DNA of 35,994 nt from assembly GCA_020248785.1 (NCBI GenBank), contig JADCGX010000232.1, positions 1 to 35,994 of the forward strand, given 5' to 3'. This DNA is from Burkholderiales bacterium. GTDB lineage: Bacteria; Pseudomonadota; Gammaproteobacteria; Burkholderiales; Burkholderiaceae_F. This document shows, piece after piece, positions 17,586 to 34,430 of the stretch (position 1 is the stretch's first letter; each line of letters opens with the position of its first letter). Below the pieces are notes generated by a model. It worked only from the letters and a program-made list of their open reading frames with translations, was not told the DNA's origin and made no database searches. The position numbers were made by a program, and so were the translations under genes.

Positions 17586-17676
17586 TGGCGGAAGGGGTGG
17601 GATTCGAACCCACGGTACAGCAATGCTGTACACCGGATTTCGAATCCGGCGCATTCGACCACTCTGCCACCCTTCC
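17586..17676 (-). tRNA. tRNA-Ser (anticodon CGA)
   Basis: The acceptor stem GGAAGGG pairs with CCCTTCC. The anticodon stem CCGGA/TCCGG holds TTCGAAA with anticodon CGA (17640-17642 on the plus strand as tcg). A long variable arm (TACAGCA-ttgc-TGTA region) and the T-arm GTGGGTTCGAATCCCAC are present, and CCA is encoded. It reads UCG, the favoured Ser codon in GC-rich genomes. It lies about 50 bp downstream of serS, the synthetase that charges it. Confidence 0.97.
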
Positions 17677-17718
17677 TGACGGACTGCGTTCGCTCAGGTC
17701 GTCTCGCGAAGGCGCGCG

Positions 17719-17724
17719 ATTCTA
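17719..17724 (-). promoter_or_regulatory. -10 box for tRNA-Ser(CGA)
   Basis: TAGAAT followed by CGCGCG lies about 43 bp before the tRNA 5' end, next to the serS stop. It closely resembles the sequence ahead of adk (TAGAATCGCGCG). No -35 box is evident. Confidence 0.5.
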
Positions 17725-17726
17725 GC

Positions 17727-20575
<2,849 letters not shown>

Positions 20576-20624
20576 CGAGTCAGGCTAGCATTCGCGGTCC
20601 CTGGATGTGGAGATGGAGAGAGCG

Positions 20625-21059
20625 ATGAAGAGGTTCGCATACGCCGCAGCGCTGTGCCTGATCAGTGCCGTCGCCTGGGCGCAGGCCGATGTGCTGGACA
20701 AGGCCGCCAAGGAAAAGGGCGCGGTAAAAACAGAGAGCGGCCTGATTTTCCTCTCGCTCAAGGAGGGCAAGGGGGCCAATCCCCAGCCATCAGATACCGT
20801 GCGCGTGCACTACAGGGGCTACTTTCCCGACGGCAAGGAGTTCGACTCCAGCTACAAGCGCCGCGAGCCCACGGAGTTTCCGCTGAACCGCGTCATCAAG
20901 TGCTGGACCGAGGGCGTAGGGATGATGAAGGCCGGCGGCAAGGCCAAGCTCACCTGCCCCCCCAGCATCGCCTATGGCGAGCGCGGCGCCGGCGGCGTGA
21001 TTCCGCCCAACGCGGTGTTGCAGTTCGAGGTGGAGCTGCTGGGCATCGTCGCCAAGTAG
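20625..21059 (+). CDS. secreted FKBP-type peptidyl-prolyl cis-trans isomerase
   Basis: 144 residues from the chosen ATG, which has GGAGAG eight bases upstream and begins a good signal peptide (MKRFAYAAALCLISAVAWAQ). An in-frame ATG six codons earlier gives a poorer signal. The mature part is a single FKBP domain: VRVHYRGYFPDGKEFDSSYK, EFPLNRVIKCWTEGVGMMK, LTCPPSIAYGERGAGGVIPP and a final VLQFEVELLGI, with the aromatic pocket residues in place. It should speed proline isomerisation in the periplasm. The stop codon directly abuts the ATG of the next gene (TAGATG), so they are probably co-transcribed. Confidence 0.93.
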   Translation: MKRFAYAAALCLISAVAWAQADVLDKAAKEKGAVKTESGLIFLSLKEGKGANPQPSDTVRVHYRGYFPDGKEFDSSYKRREPTEFPLNRVIKCWTEGVGMMKAGGKAKLTCPPSIAYGERGAGGVIPPNAVLQFEVELLGIVAK

Positions 21060-21478
21060 ATGACCACGGCGGGCTACTCCGGCACGCCACTTGCTCAGAA
21101 GCTCGGCATCGCTGCCGGCATGCGGGTGCTCACGCTGGCTGCGCCGCCGGATTACCCGCAGTGGGTCGCCCCGTTGCCGGCCGGCGTGCGGTTAATTCCT
21201 GTTGAACGACCGGGGGCCGGCGCGGCGCTCGTGCATCTGTTCACCACGTCCACAGCCGAACTCGCAACGCTCCTGCCGCGGTTGCGCAAGACACTCGATG
21301 ATGGCGTGGTGGTCTGGGTGTCGTGGCCCAAGAAAGCCGCCAGGGTGCCGCCAGCGTCACGGAAGACACCATCCGCGCGCTGGCGCTGCCGCTCGGCTAT
21401 GTCGACGTGAAGGTTGGCGCCGTGCGCGCGGTGTGGTCGGGCCTGAAGCTCGTGGTGCGCAAGGAACCACGCGGCTAG
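21060..21478 (+). pseudogene. DUF3052-family protein, frameshifted
   Basis: The first 90 codons (TTAGYSGTPLAQKLGIAAGM, then FTTSTAELATLLPRLRKTL and VVWVSWPKKAARVP) match the DUF3052 pattern. The open frame then degenerates into Arg/Ser-rich text. Shifting frame near 21346-21352 restores the family C-terminus: SVTEDTIRALALPLGYVDVK, then VWSGLKLVVRKEPRG and a stop at 21476-21478. One missing base around GTGCCGCCAGC explains it, giving a 139-residue original. It could be a true mutation or a base-call error. The function of DUF3052 is unknown. The end overlaps the lolA stop by three bases in convergent orientation. Confidence 0.8.
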
Positions 21479-22107
21479 TTTTCCTGCAGCACGTCGGCGC
21501 CGGCCGGCGGCTTGAACTGGAAGACCTCGGCGGCAACCTTCGGGTTGCGCTCCACCTTGTCGAACGCGAGCCGCGAGACCTGCCCGAAGCTATCCGTCAG
21601 CCGCATGGCGCCGGGCAGGCCGTCGCGAAAGCCGATCTCGATCTTCGAAAAGGGCGAGTCCTTGGCCTTGGGCGTGGCCTCGATCCAGCTCAGGCCGTCG
21701 CGCGTGCCGGTGTCCTTCACTGCGAAGTCGCGCTCGAAGTCGTTGCTGCCAAACAGAATCGATGCGGGGGTCGCGGGCAGCGCGCCGACGAGCTTCTTCA
21801 CCGTGACCTGGTTAAGGTCCTTGTCGTACAGGAAGAGTCGCTGGCCGTCACCGACGATCACCTGTTCGTACGGCTTGGCATAGACCCAGCGGAACTTGCC
21901 GGGACGCTGGAACACGAAGCTGCCGCTCGATGCCTGGGGCACCGCACTCGCGCGCGCGCCGCTGGCACTCGACACGCGCTGCGTGAACTCCCCGCGCGCC
22001 GACTGCGTCTGGATGAGGAAAACACGCAGCTGCTCGACGCTGGCGGACGCCGAGGCGACCACGGCCAGCAGGCCGGCACCGACGAGCGCGTGCACTAGAG
22101 GTTTCAT
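21475..22107 (-). CDS. lolA: outer-membrane lipoprotein carrier protein LolA
   Basis: A 210-residue periplasmic chaperone. It starts MKPLVHALVGAGLLAVVASA with a signal peptide. EQLRVFLIQTQSARGEFTQR, SSGSFVFQRPGKFRWVYAKP and YEQVIVGDGQRLFLYDKDLN are the classical LolA blocks that form the hydrophobic half-barrel. It ferries lipoproteins from LolCDE to LolB. The frame continues more than 100 codons upstream, but that part is antisense-like text overlapping ftsK in another frame. The gene follows ftsK by about 40 bp on the same strand, the same order as in E. coli. Confidence 0.96.
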   Translation of the reverse strand: MKPLVHALVGAGLLAVVASASASVEQLRVFLIQTQSARGEFTQRVSSASGARASAVPQASSGSFVFQRPGKFRWVYAKPYEQVIVGDGQRLFLYDKDLNQVTVKKLVGALPATPASILFGSNDFERDFAVKDTGTRDGLSWIEATPKAKDSPFSKIEIGFRDGLPGAMRLTDSFGQVSRLAFDKVERNPKVAAEVFQFKPPAGADVLQEN

Positions 22108-22150
22108 TGTTCGGCTGTCCTCGACGAATATCCTTAGCAGCGCTGGCCGA

Positions 22151-24529
22151 TCACTGATCCCGGTTGGGCACGATGATTTCGCGATTGCCGTTGCTCTGCA
22201 TGGCCGACACCAGGCCCGCCTTCTCCATGTCCTCGAGCAAGCGCGCGGCCCGGTTGTAGCCGATGCGCAAATGCCGCTGCACCAACGAGATGCTCGCGCG
22301 CCGGTTCTTGACGACAACCTCCACCGCCTGGTCGTACAACGGATCGGCCTCGCCTCCAGCAACGCCACCGCCCGCCGCATCACCGCCAACGAGCGCGGCA
22401 TCCGGCGCGTCCAGTATGCCCTCGACATACTGCGGCTCGCCCTTGGCCTTCAGTGCCTGCACCACGCGGTGCACTTCATTGTCGGAAACGAACGCCCCAT
22501 GCACCCGCATCGGAAGGCCGGTGCCGGCGGCGAGATACAGCATGTCGCCCTGCCCCAGCAGTGCCTCGGCCCCCTGCTGGTCGAGGATCGTGCGCGAGTC
22601 CACCCGGCTGGAGACCTGGAAGCTGATGCGCGCCGGGATGTTGGCCTTGATGAGGCCCGTGATCACGTCCACGCTGGGGCGCTGCGTGGCGAGGATCAGA
22701 TGCATGCCGGCCGCACGCGCCTTCTGCGCGATGCGCGCGATCAGCTCCTCGACCTTCTTGCCGGCGACCATCATGAGGTCGGCGAGCTCATCGATCACCA
22801 CCACGATCATCGGCAGCGGGCCGAGCGGTTCGGGATCATCCGGCGTGAGCGAAAAGGGGTTGGGGACTTTCTCTTGCTTTGCCGCTGCGTCGGCGATCCT
22901 TTGGTTGTAACCGGAGAGCGAGCGCACGCCGAGCTTGGACATGAGCTTGTAGCGCCGGTCCATCTCGTGCACGCACCAGTTCAACGCGTGGCCCGCCTCG
23001 CGCATGTCGGTGACCACGGGCGCCAGCAGGTGCGGGATGCCCTCGTACACCGACAGCTCGAGCATCTTGGGGTCGATCAGGATCAGCCGCACCTGCGACG
23101 GGTCGGCCTTGTAAAGCACCGACAGGATCATCGCGTTGATGCCGACTGACTTGCCGGAGCCGGTGGTGCCAGCGACCAAAAGGTGCGGCATGCGCGCGAG
23201 ATCGACGACGATCGGCTTGCCGCTGATGTCCTTGCCCAGTCCCAGCGTCACGAGCGAGTGGCTTTCGTTGTAGGCGGTGGAGCCCATGATCTCCGACAGC
23301 TTCACCGTCTGCCGTTTGGGATTGGGCAGCTCCAGGCCCATCAGGTTCTTGCCGGGGATCGTCTCCACCACGCGGATCGACACCAGGCTCAGCGCGCGCG
23401 CCAAGTCCTTGGCGAGGTGGACGATCTGGCTGCCCTTCACCCCGGTGGCGGGCTCGATTTCATAGCGCGTGATGACCGGGCCGGGGTAAGCCGCGACCAC
23501 CGTCACGTCGACCCCGAAGTCCTTCAGCTTCTTCTCGATCAGGCGCGAGGTGAACTCGAGCGTGCCGGTGGAAATCGTCTCCAAGGCCGGCGGCGGTTCG
23601 TCGAGCAGGTCGAGTTGCGGCAGCCGCGCATCGGCCATCTCGGCAAACAGCGGCACCTGCTTTTCCTTCTGCTTGCGCTCCGACGGCGGCACCCGCGCGG
23701 GCGGCCTCCCGATGTGCACCGGCGGCGTCTCCTCGATACGCTCGATCTCGTGCGCCACCGCCGCCGCGCGTTGCTCGCGCGCAGCCTCGCCGATCGCCCT
23801 GTCCTCCTTGGCCTCACGCGCCTGGCGCAGGCGGGCGATGAGCGCTTCGAAGAACGCGCCGATCCGCTCGGCCACGGTGAGCCAGGAGAAGTTGAAGAAG
23901 ACGCTGGCCGCCAGCGCAACGAGCACGATGGCCAGCACTGTCGCCGCCGTGAGCCCGAGCGCGCCAGCCAGCGCAGGCCCGAGCAAGCCGCCGACGATAC
24001 CGCCTCCTCCACTCGGCAGCGCGCCGGCAAGCGTCCGCAGGCGCAGCGCTTCCATCGTAGTGCTCGCCAGCACCAACACGACGAGACCGAGGACTCGCAG
24101 CCATCCCGGCAGGCCTTGTTCAGCGTAGGGCGCATGCAGCCGGCGGACGCTGCGCACGACCCAGGCGGCCGCGCCCGCGACCAACCACCAAGCGGACAGG
24201 CCAAAGACGAGATACAGCACGTCGGCGAGCCACGCACCTACTCGGCCGCCGGCGTTCTGCACAACGAGGCCCGGGCCGACATGCGAGAAACCCGGATCGG
24301 CGCGGTTGTACGTGAGCAGAAAGGCAGCCAGCGCGAGCACCGCGAGGGCTGCAACGATCAGCGCAGCTTCGCCCAGCAGGCGCACGGCACGAGGCTTGGG
24401 GGCGGGCGCGGCACGGGCGCCGGACGGTCGCCAGGCGGCTCCTCCGGCGGCGGCCGTGCTGATCGACGGGCCGTCCGAATCGAGGGCGGCCGCGACGTCA
24501 GCGCGTGCAGCGGAGGAGCGACTGGCCAT
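22151..24529 (-). CDS. ftsK: DNA translocase FtsK
   Basis: 792 residues from the ATG reading [12 protein letters not shown], which lies just after a perfect TATAAT. Residues about 45-240 hold four membrane helices ([18 protein letters not shown] and others) that anchor the protein at the septum. A charged linker leads to the RecA-like motor: [20 protein letters not shown] is Walker A, and [20 protein letters not shown] is Walker B. The C-terminal gamma winged helix ([20 protein letters not shown]) reads KOPS sequences and activates XerCD. The linker is short, as in SpoIIIE/FtsK proteins of about 800 residues. The open frame extends 137 codons upstream, antisense to the divergent kinase gene; that extension is rejected. 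Confidence 0.97.
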   Translation of the reverse strand: MASRSSAARADVAAALDSDGPSISTAAAGGAAWRPSGARAAPAPKPRAVRLLGEAALIVAALAVLALAAFLLTYNRADPGFSHVGPGLVVQNAGGRVGAWLADVLYLVFGLSAWWLVAGAAAWVVRSVRRLHAPYAEQGLPGWLRVLGLVVLVLASTTMEALRLRTLAGALPSGGGGIVGGLLGPALAGALGLTAATVLAIVLVALAASVFFNFSWLTVAERIGAFFEALIARLRQAREAKEDRAIGEAAREQRAAAVAHEIERIEETPPVHIGRPPARVPPSERKQKEKQVPLFAEMADARLPQLDLLDEPPPALETISTGTLEFTSRLIEKKLKDFGVDVTVVAAYPGPVITRYEIEPATGVKGSQIVHLAKDLARALSLVSIRVVETIPGKNLMGLELPNPKRQTVKLSEIMGSTAYNESHSLVTLGLGKDISGKPIVVDLARMPHLLVAGTTGSGKSVGINAMILSVLYKADPSQVRLILIDPKMLELSVYEGIPHLLAPVVTDMREAGHALNWCVHEMDRRYKLMSKLGVRSLSGYNQRIADAAAKQEKVPNPFSLTPDDPEPLGPLPMIVVVIDELADLMMVAGKKVEELIARIAQKARAAGMHLILATQRPSVDVITGLIKANIPARISFQVSSRVDSRTILDQQGAEALLGQGDMLYLAAGTGLPMRVHGAFVSDNEVHRVVQALKAKGEPQYVEGILDAPDAALVGGDAAGGGVAGGEADPLYDQAVEVVVKNRRASISLVQRHLRIGYNRAARLLEDMEKAGLVSAMQSNGNREIIVPNRDQ

Positions 24530-24538
24530 GAGCGGCCG

Positions 24539-24544
24539 ATTATA
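24539..24544 (-). promoter_or_regulatory. -10 box of ftsK
   Basis: A perfect TATAAT followed by CGG lies only about 10 bp before the ftsK ATG, so the transcript would be nearly leaderless. No good -35 hexamer is visible. Confidence 0.5.
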
Positions 24545-24755
24545 GGGACACCCCCTGGGCAAGGTGCCCGCGGGCCGGCCGTGCCGCCCCGTAATCCGGC
24601 TCATGCGTAGGCCGTCTCGCGGCGGCCTGGACCTCGACGGCAGGGGCCCAGCTTCAGACCGCCGTCGGCCCGCTTCGTCGCCGTCGCCCGGGGTTCGTCG
24701 CGTGAAATGGCGGCCAGCGTACCGGGCGGGGACAATACGCTGCACGGACACCCGT

Positions 24756-25907
24756 ATGGCCGCGACCACCGCTCCCGCCTCGACTCCTGCTGCCGCCTTG
24801 CGCTGGCGGCAGCAGGAGTTCGCGCGCATCTTCAATGTACGCACCGTTGCGGCGACTTTTGTCGTCGCGGCGCTGGTCGCCATCTGGACCAGCCTGTACA
24901 GCTGGTTCGCGCAGGACTGGTCGCAGGCGATCGCCCACACCGTCTACATGACGCGCCAGACGCTGTTCTCGGCGCTGTTCGTGCTGCTGGCCATGGCGAT
25001 TGCCGAGGCCACGCTGCCGGGGTCCATGCCGCGGCTGGCGCGCGGCTCCGCGATCGTGGTCATGATCGCACTCGGCGCCTTTGGCTCCACCCTCGTGCGG
25101 CTGTACTTCGGGCGGGCAGGCAGCAGCATGCAGGGCCTGAGCCTCATCAACTGGGTGCTGTTCGTTGGCGTGATCTGGACCCTGATCGGCGTCATCGGCT
25201 ACAGCGTGCTGGCCGGGCTGCGGGAGGCCGATCGTCATCGGCTGGCGCTGGAGCAGGCGCGCGCCGACGAGGCCTGTCTCCAAGCGCAGATGGTCGAGGC
25301 CAATCTGTCGGCGTTGCAGGCACAAATCGAGCCGCACTTCCTGTTCAACACCCTGGCCAATGTGCGCCGGCTCTACGAGATCGACGCCGGTCGCGGCCGC
25401 TCGATGCTCGGTCATCTGGTCGATTACCTGCGCTCGGCCCTGCCCTCGATGCGCTCGTCCGGCTCCACGCTCGGCCGCGAACTTGATCTCATTCGCTCCT
25501 ACCTGACCATCCTGCAACTGCGGATGGGCGAACGGCTGCGTTTTGCCATCGACCACGGCACCGCCTCGCTTGCGGCCGAGCTGCCGCCCATGGTGCTGCC
25601 CACGCTGGTGGAAAACGCGATCAAGCATGGCCTGTCGGCGCTGCCGGAGGGCGGCGCAGTGGACGTGCGCGCGCTTCAGCAGGGCGACCAGCTGGTGGTC
25701 CAGGTCGCCGATACCGGTGCGGGGTTTTCCGGCGCGTCGGGCTCCGGTGTGGGCCTGGCGAACACGCGCGCCCGGCTGGCCGCGCTGTATGGCAGCGGCG
25801 CCAGCCTCAAACTCTCCAACAACACCCCGCGCGGGGTGGTGGCGGAGATCCGCGTGCCCCACCGCATGGCGACCGCGCCAAGCGCCTCTGGCGAGTTCCG
25901 CGCATGA
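24756..25907 (+). CDS. LytS/AlgZ-type sensor histidine kinase
   Basis: A 383-residue protein. Four to five membrane helices (residues about 30-165) precede a short coiled segment and a His_kinase domain. [20 protein letters not shown] carries the phospho-accepting H194. The ATPase domain has the N-box [12 protein letters not shown] with N287, and [20 protein letters not shown] as the G-boxes, all intact. No extracytoplasmic sensing domain is seen, so the signal is probably sensed in the membrane. Its stop overlaps the start of a second kinase-like gene (ATGA), followed by a LytTR regulator: a three-gene signalling operon. It diverges from ftsK. Confidence 0.9.
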   Translation: MAATTAPASTPAAALRWRQQEFARIFNVRTVAATFVVAALVAIWTSLYSWFAQDWSQAIAHTVYMTRQTLFSALFVLLAMAIAEATLPGSMPRLARGSAIVVMIALGAFGSTLVRLYFGRAGSSMQGLSLINWVLFVGVIWTLIGVIGYSVLAGLREADRHRLALEQARADEACLQAQMVEANLSALQAQIEPHFLFNTLANVRRLYEIDAGRGRSMLGHLVDYLRSALPSMRSSGSTLGRELDLIRSYLTILQLRMGERLRFAIDHGTASLAAELPPMVLPTLVENAIKHGLSALPEGGAVDVRALQQGDQLVVQVADTGAGFSGASGSGVGLANTRARLAALYGSGASLKLSNNTPRGVVAEIRVPHRMATAPSASGEFRA

Positions 25908-27100
25908 ATGCCATCACCCAGCCGACCCCAGTCGCGTCGCGCGGCCTTGGGGCGCTGGCCCGCCTGCTGCGGGCGTGGCGATCGATCACGCCGACCGAGC
26001 TTTGGACGGCGCTTGGCGTTGGCCTTGGCGGCGGGCTGGTGAGCGTGCTGACCTCGATCGAGGTCGTGCTCGGCGAAGACCGCATTTCGCTGGCCAGCCT
26101 GTTCCTGCTGTCGGGGCTGATGCCGGTCCTGGGCAGCTTCATTGCGCTGCTGTGCTGGGTCGCTGCCGATCGCAGCCCCGCGGAGGGCGTGAAGCGCTGG
26201 ACGCGGCTGTCGATCGCACTGGCGGTCACCGCGCTCCTGTCAGCCTGGGTGGTGCGCCCGCTCATGTTTGAGCTGCCCCCGGTACAACGGGACTGGGAAC
26301 GCCATCAGGAGGTAATGAAGCGCGAGGGCGATCGCAAGGACGACCGCATGGTCGAGGTCGGGCTGCAGTTCATGCAAGTGCGCGAGTCGCTCGGTGTGCT
26401 CGTGTTCGGCGGCCTGGGATTCCTGCTCATCGAAGTGCGGCGCCGTCGCCGCCTGGCCAACGAGGCGCTGTCTGCCATCCTGCGCCAGCGTGCCACCCTG
26501 TCGCGCCGCGTGTTTGAATCGCGCCTGGCCGCGATGCAGGCGCAGGTCGAGCCGCAGTTCCTGTTCAACACGCTGGTCGATATCGAGGCGCTGTACGAGC
26601 GCGACGCCAGGAGCGCGGCGCGCATCCTCGATGACCTCATCACCTACCTACGGGTGGCCTTGCCGCGCCTGCGCGAGACCGGGGCCACGGCCGGCACGCA
26701 TCTGGCCGAGGAGATCGACCTGGTGCGCGCCTACCTCGAGGTGGTCTCGGCGCGGCATGGCGGCCGGCCGCAGGCGCGCTTCGTGGTGGAGCCGGAGTGC
26801 GCACGCGCCCGCTTCTATCCGATGCTGTTGCTGCCGCTCGTGCAACGGGGCGTACGCGGCGCGGCGCAGGATGAGCCGCCCCCGGCCGACCGCGTGGAGA
26901 TCACCGCCAAGCGCGTCCACAATGACGTGTTCATCGCGCTGCGCGTGCATGCGGCCGGCCTGTGCGACGAGCATCCGGAGCTGGCCCGCGTGCGCGAGCG
27001 CCTGGACGGGCTGTATGCGGGACGCGCGACGTTGTACTGTGGCGAGCCCAAGCCGGGGATCACGGACTTCACCCTGAAGATCCCGTTCCAGCAAGATTGA
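25904..27100 (+). CDS. degenerate LytS-type kinase homologue (predicted pseudokinase)
   Basis: A 398-residue protein built like its neighbour: membrane helices in residues about 30-115 and 160-180, then the His_kinase fold. The key residues are gone. The H-box reads QAQVEPQFLFNTLVDIEALY, with Gln218 where the phospho-accepting His belongs. The N-box position reads LLPLVQRGVRGAA, lacking the Glu-Asn pair, and no DxGxG follows. Helical scaffold positions (FLFNTL, EEIDLVRAYLEV) are retained and the frame is intact over its full length, so it is under selection rather than decaying. It probably dimerises with or modulates the true kinase. The ATG overlaps the preceding stop, giving tight translational coupling. 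Confidence 0.85.
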   Translation: MNAITQPTPVASRGLGALARLLRAWRSITPTELWTALGVGLGGGLVSVLTSIEVVLGEDRISLASLFLLSGLMPVLGSFIALLCWVAADRSPAEGVKRWTRLSIALAVTALLSAWVVRPLMFELPPVQRDWERHQEVMKREGDRKDDRMVEVGLQFMQVRESLGVLVFGGLGFLLIEVRRRRRLANEALSAILRQRATLSRRVFESRLAAMQAQVEPQFLFNTLVDIEALYERDARSAARILDDLITYLRVALPRLRETGATAGTHLAEEIDLVRAYLEVVSARHGGRPQARFVVEPECARARFYPMLLLPLVQRGVRGAAQDEPPPADRVEITAKRVHNDVFIALRVHAAGLCDEHPELARVRERLDGLYAGRATLYCGEPKPGITDFTLKIPFQQD

Positions 27101-27113
27101 ATCCGTTGCAGCG

Positions 27114-29062
<1,949 letters not shown>

Positions 29063-29115
29063 CCTCGCAAGACACGTATCGCCAGATCGACCTGACCGCA
29101 GCCTGGGGCCGATGC

Positions 29116-29796
29116 ATGTCCTCGCAGCGCCGCACGCGGTTGAAGGATCTCGGTCAGCTCGGCGCCTTGCGCGAGACGCTGACCGAGCGGGAGCGCCAGC
29201 GCCAGCTCGCGGCGCGTGAAGCCGCCGCGCGGCGCGCTCGCGAGGAGCGCGCGGCCAACGAGTTTCGCGACGCCATGGCCGACGTGCAGCCGCTGCACCC
29301 GCATGGACGCGCGGTGCACGTGCCCGAACCGCATCCGCCGCAACCAGCGCAACGCCTGAAGGACGAGCAGGACGTGCTGGCCGACTCGCTGTCCGACGAG
29401 ATCGATTCGACCAGCCTGCTCGACACCGACGAAGCGCTGTCGTACCGCGCCACCGGCATCGGCCCCGAAGTGCTGCGGCGCCTGCGCCGCGGCGAGTGGT
29501 CGATCCAGGCGCATATCGATCTACACGGCCACCGTGTCGATGAGGCGCGCCACGCGCTCGTGCTGTTCCTCAAGCATGCCCTAAAAACCGGGCTGCGTTG
29601 CGTGCGCGTCGTGCATGGCAAGGGCCTGGGCTCGCGCGACAAGGTGCCGGTGCTCAAGATCAAGGTGCGCGGCTGGCTGGTGCAGCGCGAGGAGGTGATT
29701 GCGTTCTGCCAGGCGCGCCCCATCGACGGCGGCAGCGGCGCACTCGTGGTGTTGCTGCGGCCTGGCCAGCCGAAAGTTCAGCCACCCCCGGCATGA
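29116..29796 (+). CDS. Smr-domain protein
   Basis: A 226-residue protein. An N-terminal Arg/Ala/Glu-rich helix (RERQRQLAAREAAARRAREE) and a loosely ordered middle precede a C-terminal Smr domain at about residues 130-218. Diagnostic motifs are AHIDLHGHRVDEARHALVLF (DLHG) and VRVVHGKGLGSRD (HGKG-G), followed by VLKIKVRGWL. Smr domains are nicking endonucleases or RNA/ribosome-binding modules; the stand-alone proteobacterial type is related to SmrA/SmrB, which act on ribosome-associated mRNA. The stop overlaps the start of the next gene (ATGA). The start has only a weak purine-rich site. Confidence 0.9.
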   Translation: MSSQRRTRLKDLGQLGALRETLTERERQRQLAAREAAARRAREERAANEFRDAMADVQPLHPHGRAVHVPEPHPPQPAQRLKDEQDVLADSLSDEIDSTSLLDTDEALSYRATGIGPEVLRRLRRGEWSIQAHIDLHGHRVDEARHALVLFLKHALKTGLRCVRVVHGKGLGSRDKVPVLKIKVRGWLVQREEVIAFCQARPIDGGSGALVVLLRPGQPKVQPPPA

Positions 29797-30434
29797 AGAC
29801 CGACGCCCTGGTCCCCGCAGCCTTGACGCCAATCGCGCTGTTGCCGGCGCTCGAGCTCGTCGCCGTGCTGGCCGCGGCGTTTTCTGGCTTCGCCGAGGCA
29901 CGCAAGAAGCGGATGGACGTGGTGGGCGTGTTCACCGTCGCCTTCATCACGGCCTTCGGCGGCGGCACGCTGCGCGACCTGCTCTTGGACCGACGGCCGT
30001 TTTACTGGGTCGAGCACTACGAGTACGTCATCGTGATCCTGGTGCTCACCGTGATCGTCACGCCGCTCATGCGGCTGGCCCACCGCCTGGTGCCCAACTG
30101 GTCCTTCGTCACCGCCGACGCCATCGGCCTTGGCTTCTTCTCGATCGCCGGCACCGCCCTGGCGGTGCAGGCGGACATGCCGTTGATCATCGCGGTGCTC
30201 CTGGGTGTCGTCACCGGCGTCTTTGGCGGCGTCTTGCGCGACGTCATCCTCAACGATGTGCCGGTCGTGCTGCGCGATGGGCGGCCCTACGCCTTGGCGG
30301 CCTTCATCGGCTGCTGCGGCTATCTGCTGATGCTTCGCGGCGGCGTGCCGGCATCGCTGGCACTCTGGAAGGCGGCGCTTCTGATCGTCGGCATCCGGCT
30401 GTTGGCGTGGCGCGGCAATTGGACCGTCAAGTAG
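29793..30434 (+). CDS. TRIC/UPF0126-family membrane channel protein
   Basis: A 213-residue protein with seven predicted helices in an inverted repeat. Each half has the glycine-rich signature of the family: ITAFGGGTLRDLLLDRRPFY in the first and VTGVFGGVLRDVILNDVPVV in the second. Bacterial UPF0126 proteins (YicG-like) are homologues of the trimeric intracellular cation (TRIC) channels and conduct K+ or Na+; some have been linked to glycine uptake. The ATG overlaps the Smr gene stop, so the two genes are translated together. The physiological substrate here is not known. Confidence 0.92.
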   Translation: MKTDALVPAALTPIALLPALELVAVLAAAFSGFAEARKKRMDVVGVFTVAFITAFGGGTLRDLLLDRRPFYWVEHYEYVIVILVLTVIVTPLMRLAHRLVPNWSFVTADAIGLGFFSIAGTALAVQADMPLIIAVLLGVVTGVFGGVLRDVILNDVPVVLRDGRPYALAAFIGCCGYLLMLRGGVPASLALWKAALLIVGIRLLAWRGNWTVK

Positions 30435-30683
30435 TTCATCAAGTCGCGCGGCGCTGACGGGCGGACGATCATGTCGCAGCCGGCTTCGGCCACTTGCCAG
30501 CCGCCCCCGCCGCGGCCCACCTGGTGCTGCCTGCGCGGCTCGATTGCCCCGATCGCGCATCCCAAACTCGGCCGCGACTCACTGCTGACCGTGTTCGAGC
30601 GCACAGTGCCTTACTGCGGCCTTCCTGCGACGCAACCGACGTGTGCGCACGCGAATCATATGAATGCCCGAGTGGACCGGCGC

Positions 30684-30707
30684 CGCGTGCAACGCGCGTT
30701 GTTTTTT
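30684..30707 (+). terminator. weak possible terminator after the TRIC gene
   Basis: A 4-5 bp stem followed by TTTTTT. The stem is too short to be convincing and lies about 250 bp past the gene it would serve. Confidence 0.25.
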
Positions 30708-30762
30708 CGTCATCCCGCCAGTCCCGCATTGGGGGGCTCAGGGTGCTCCGAGGGGCCGCAGT

Positions 30763-30768
30763 TAGAAT
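30763..30768 (+). promoter_or_regulatory. -10 box of adk
   Basis: TAGAAT followed by CGCGCGG, about 80 bp before the adk ATG; almost identical to the sequence ahead of tRNA-Ser(CGA). No clear -35 is seen. Confidence 0.45.
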
Positions 30769-30816
30769 CGCGCGGCTTTGCACGTGGCAGCCCTCGGCGG
30801 CGGCCGTGCCGAATGA

Positions 30817-31500
<684 letters not shown>

Positions 31501-31597
31501 AACCGTGCGGATGGCGACAGAGGTGGCGCCAGAATCACGGTCAATCCTGCAACACAAACCAAGATAGCTATCGAGTGGGGAAAGGGTAGGAGAACCT

Positions 31598-34087
<2,490 letters not shown>

Positions 34088-34170
34088 CTGACAAGGGTCG
34101 CGTCAAGGTGCGCCGACTCGCAAGCACCTAGGCGCCGCCTTCTAACAACCGCCGGGATCTTCGGCACGAT

Positions 34171-34209
34171 GGGCCCCGTAAGTCCGAGTGCTTGCGGGGC
34201 CCTTGATTT
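34171..34209 (+). terminator. intrinsic terminator of hppA
   Basis: A 12-bp stem (GGGCCCCGTAAG with CTTGCGGGGCCC, one G-U pair), an 8-base loop and then TTGATTTT. It lies about 85 bp after the hppA stop. Confidence 0.85.
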
Positions 34210-34430
34210 TGCGCTCGCCACCTTGTGATGGTCGGCTCGGCATCATAGAGGGCGTTGTTCATGAAGGGCTGAAAGCCTTGGATGGATTGAGGCGAGGCGG
34301 GCCGCGTCACCTCCAGCGGCAGCGTCTATGCCGAGCGACCGCTTCTCTCGGGCCAGCAGATGGTCGCCTGCACCAACCGCGGAGGCCCGACCCAAGCCGC
34401 CGCAAGAGCGTTTGCCGTGCATCACGGTTG
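34210..34430. other. intergenic region after hppA terminator
   Basis: Together with 34088-34170 this makes about 340 bases between hppA and the convergent HDOD gene. Several short frames cross it on both strands but none shows a recognised domain or ribosome binding site. Nothing further is seen. Confidence 0.5.

Noticed and set aside
17317-17670. A minus-strand frame beginning MAEWSNAPDSKSG
   Set aside because: This is the well-known false translation of a tRNA-Ser gene; the structure at 17586-17676 is a complete tRNA.
21336-21354. Programmed frameshift in the DUF3052 gene
   Set aside because: There is no slippery heptamer, stimulatory stem or internal ribosome binding site at the break; simple base loss or a sequencing error is the simpler account.
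22108-22428. N-terminal extension of lolA
   Set aside because: It overlaps the ftsK coding region in another frame and would place the signal peptide internally.
24530-24940. N-terminal extension of ftsK by 137 codons
   Set aside because: It crosses a perfect TATAAT, is antisense to the divergent kinase gene and has no FtsK-like sequence.
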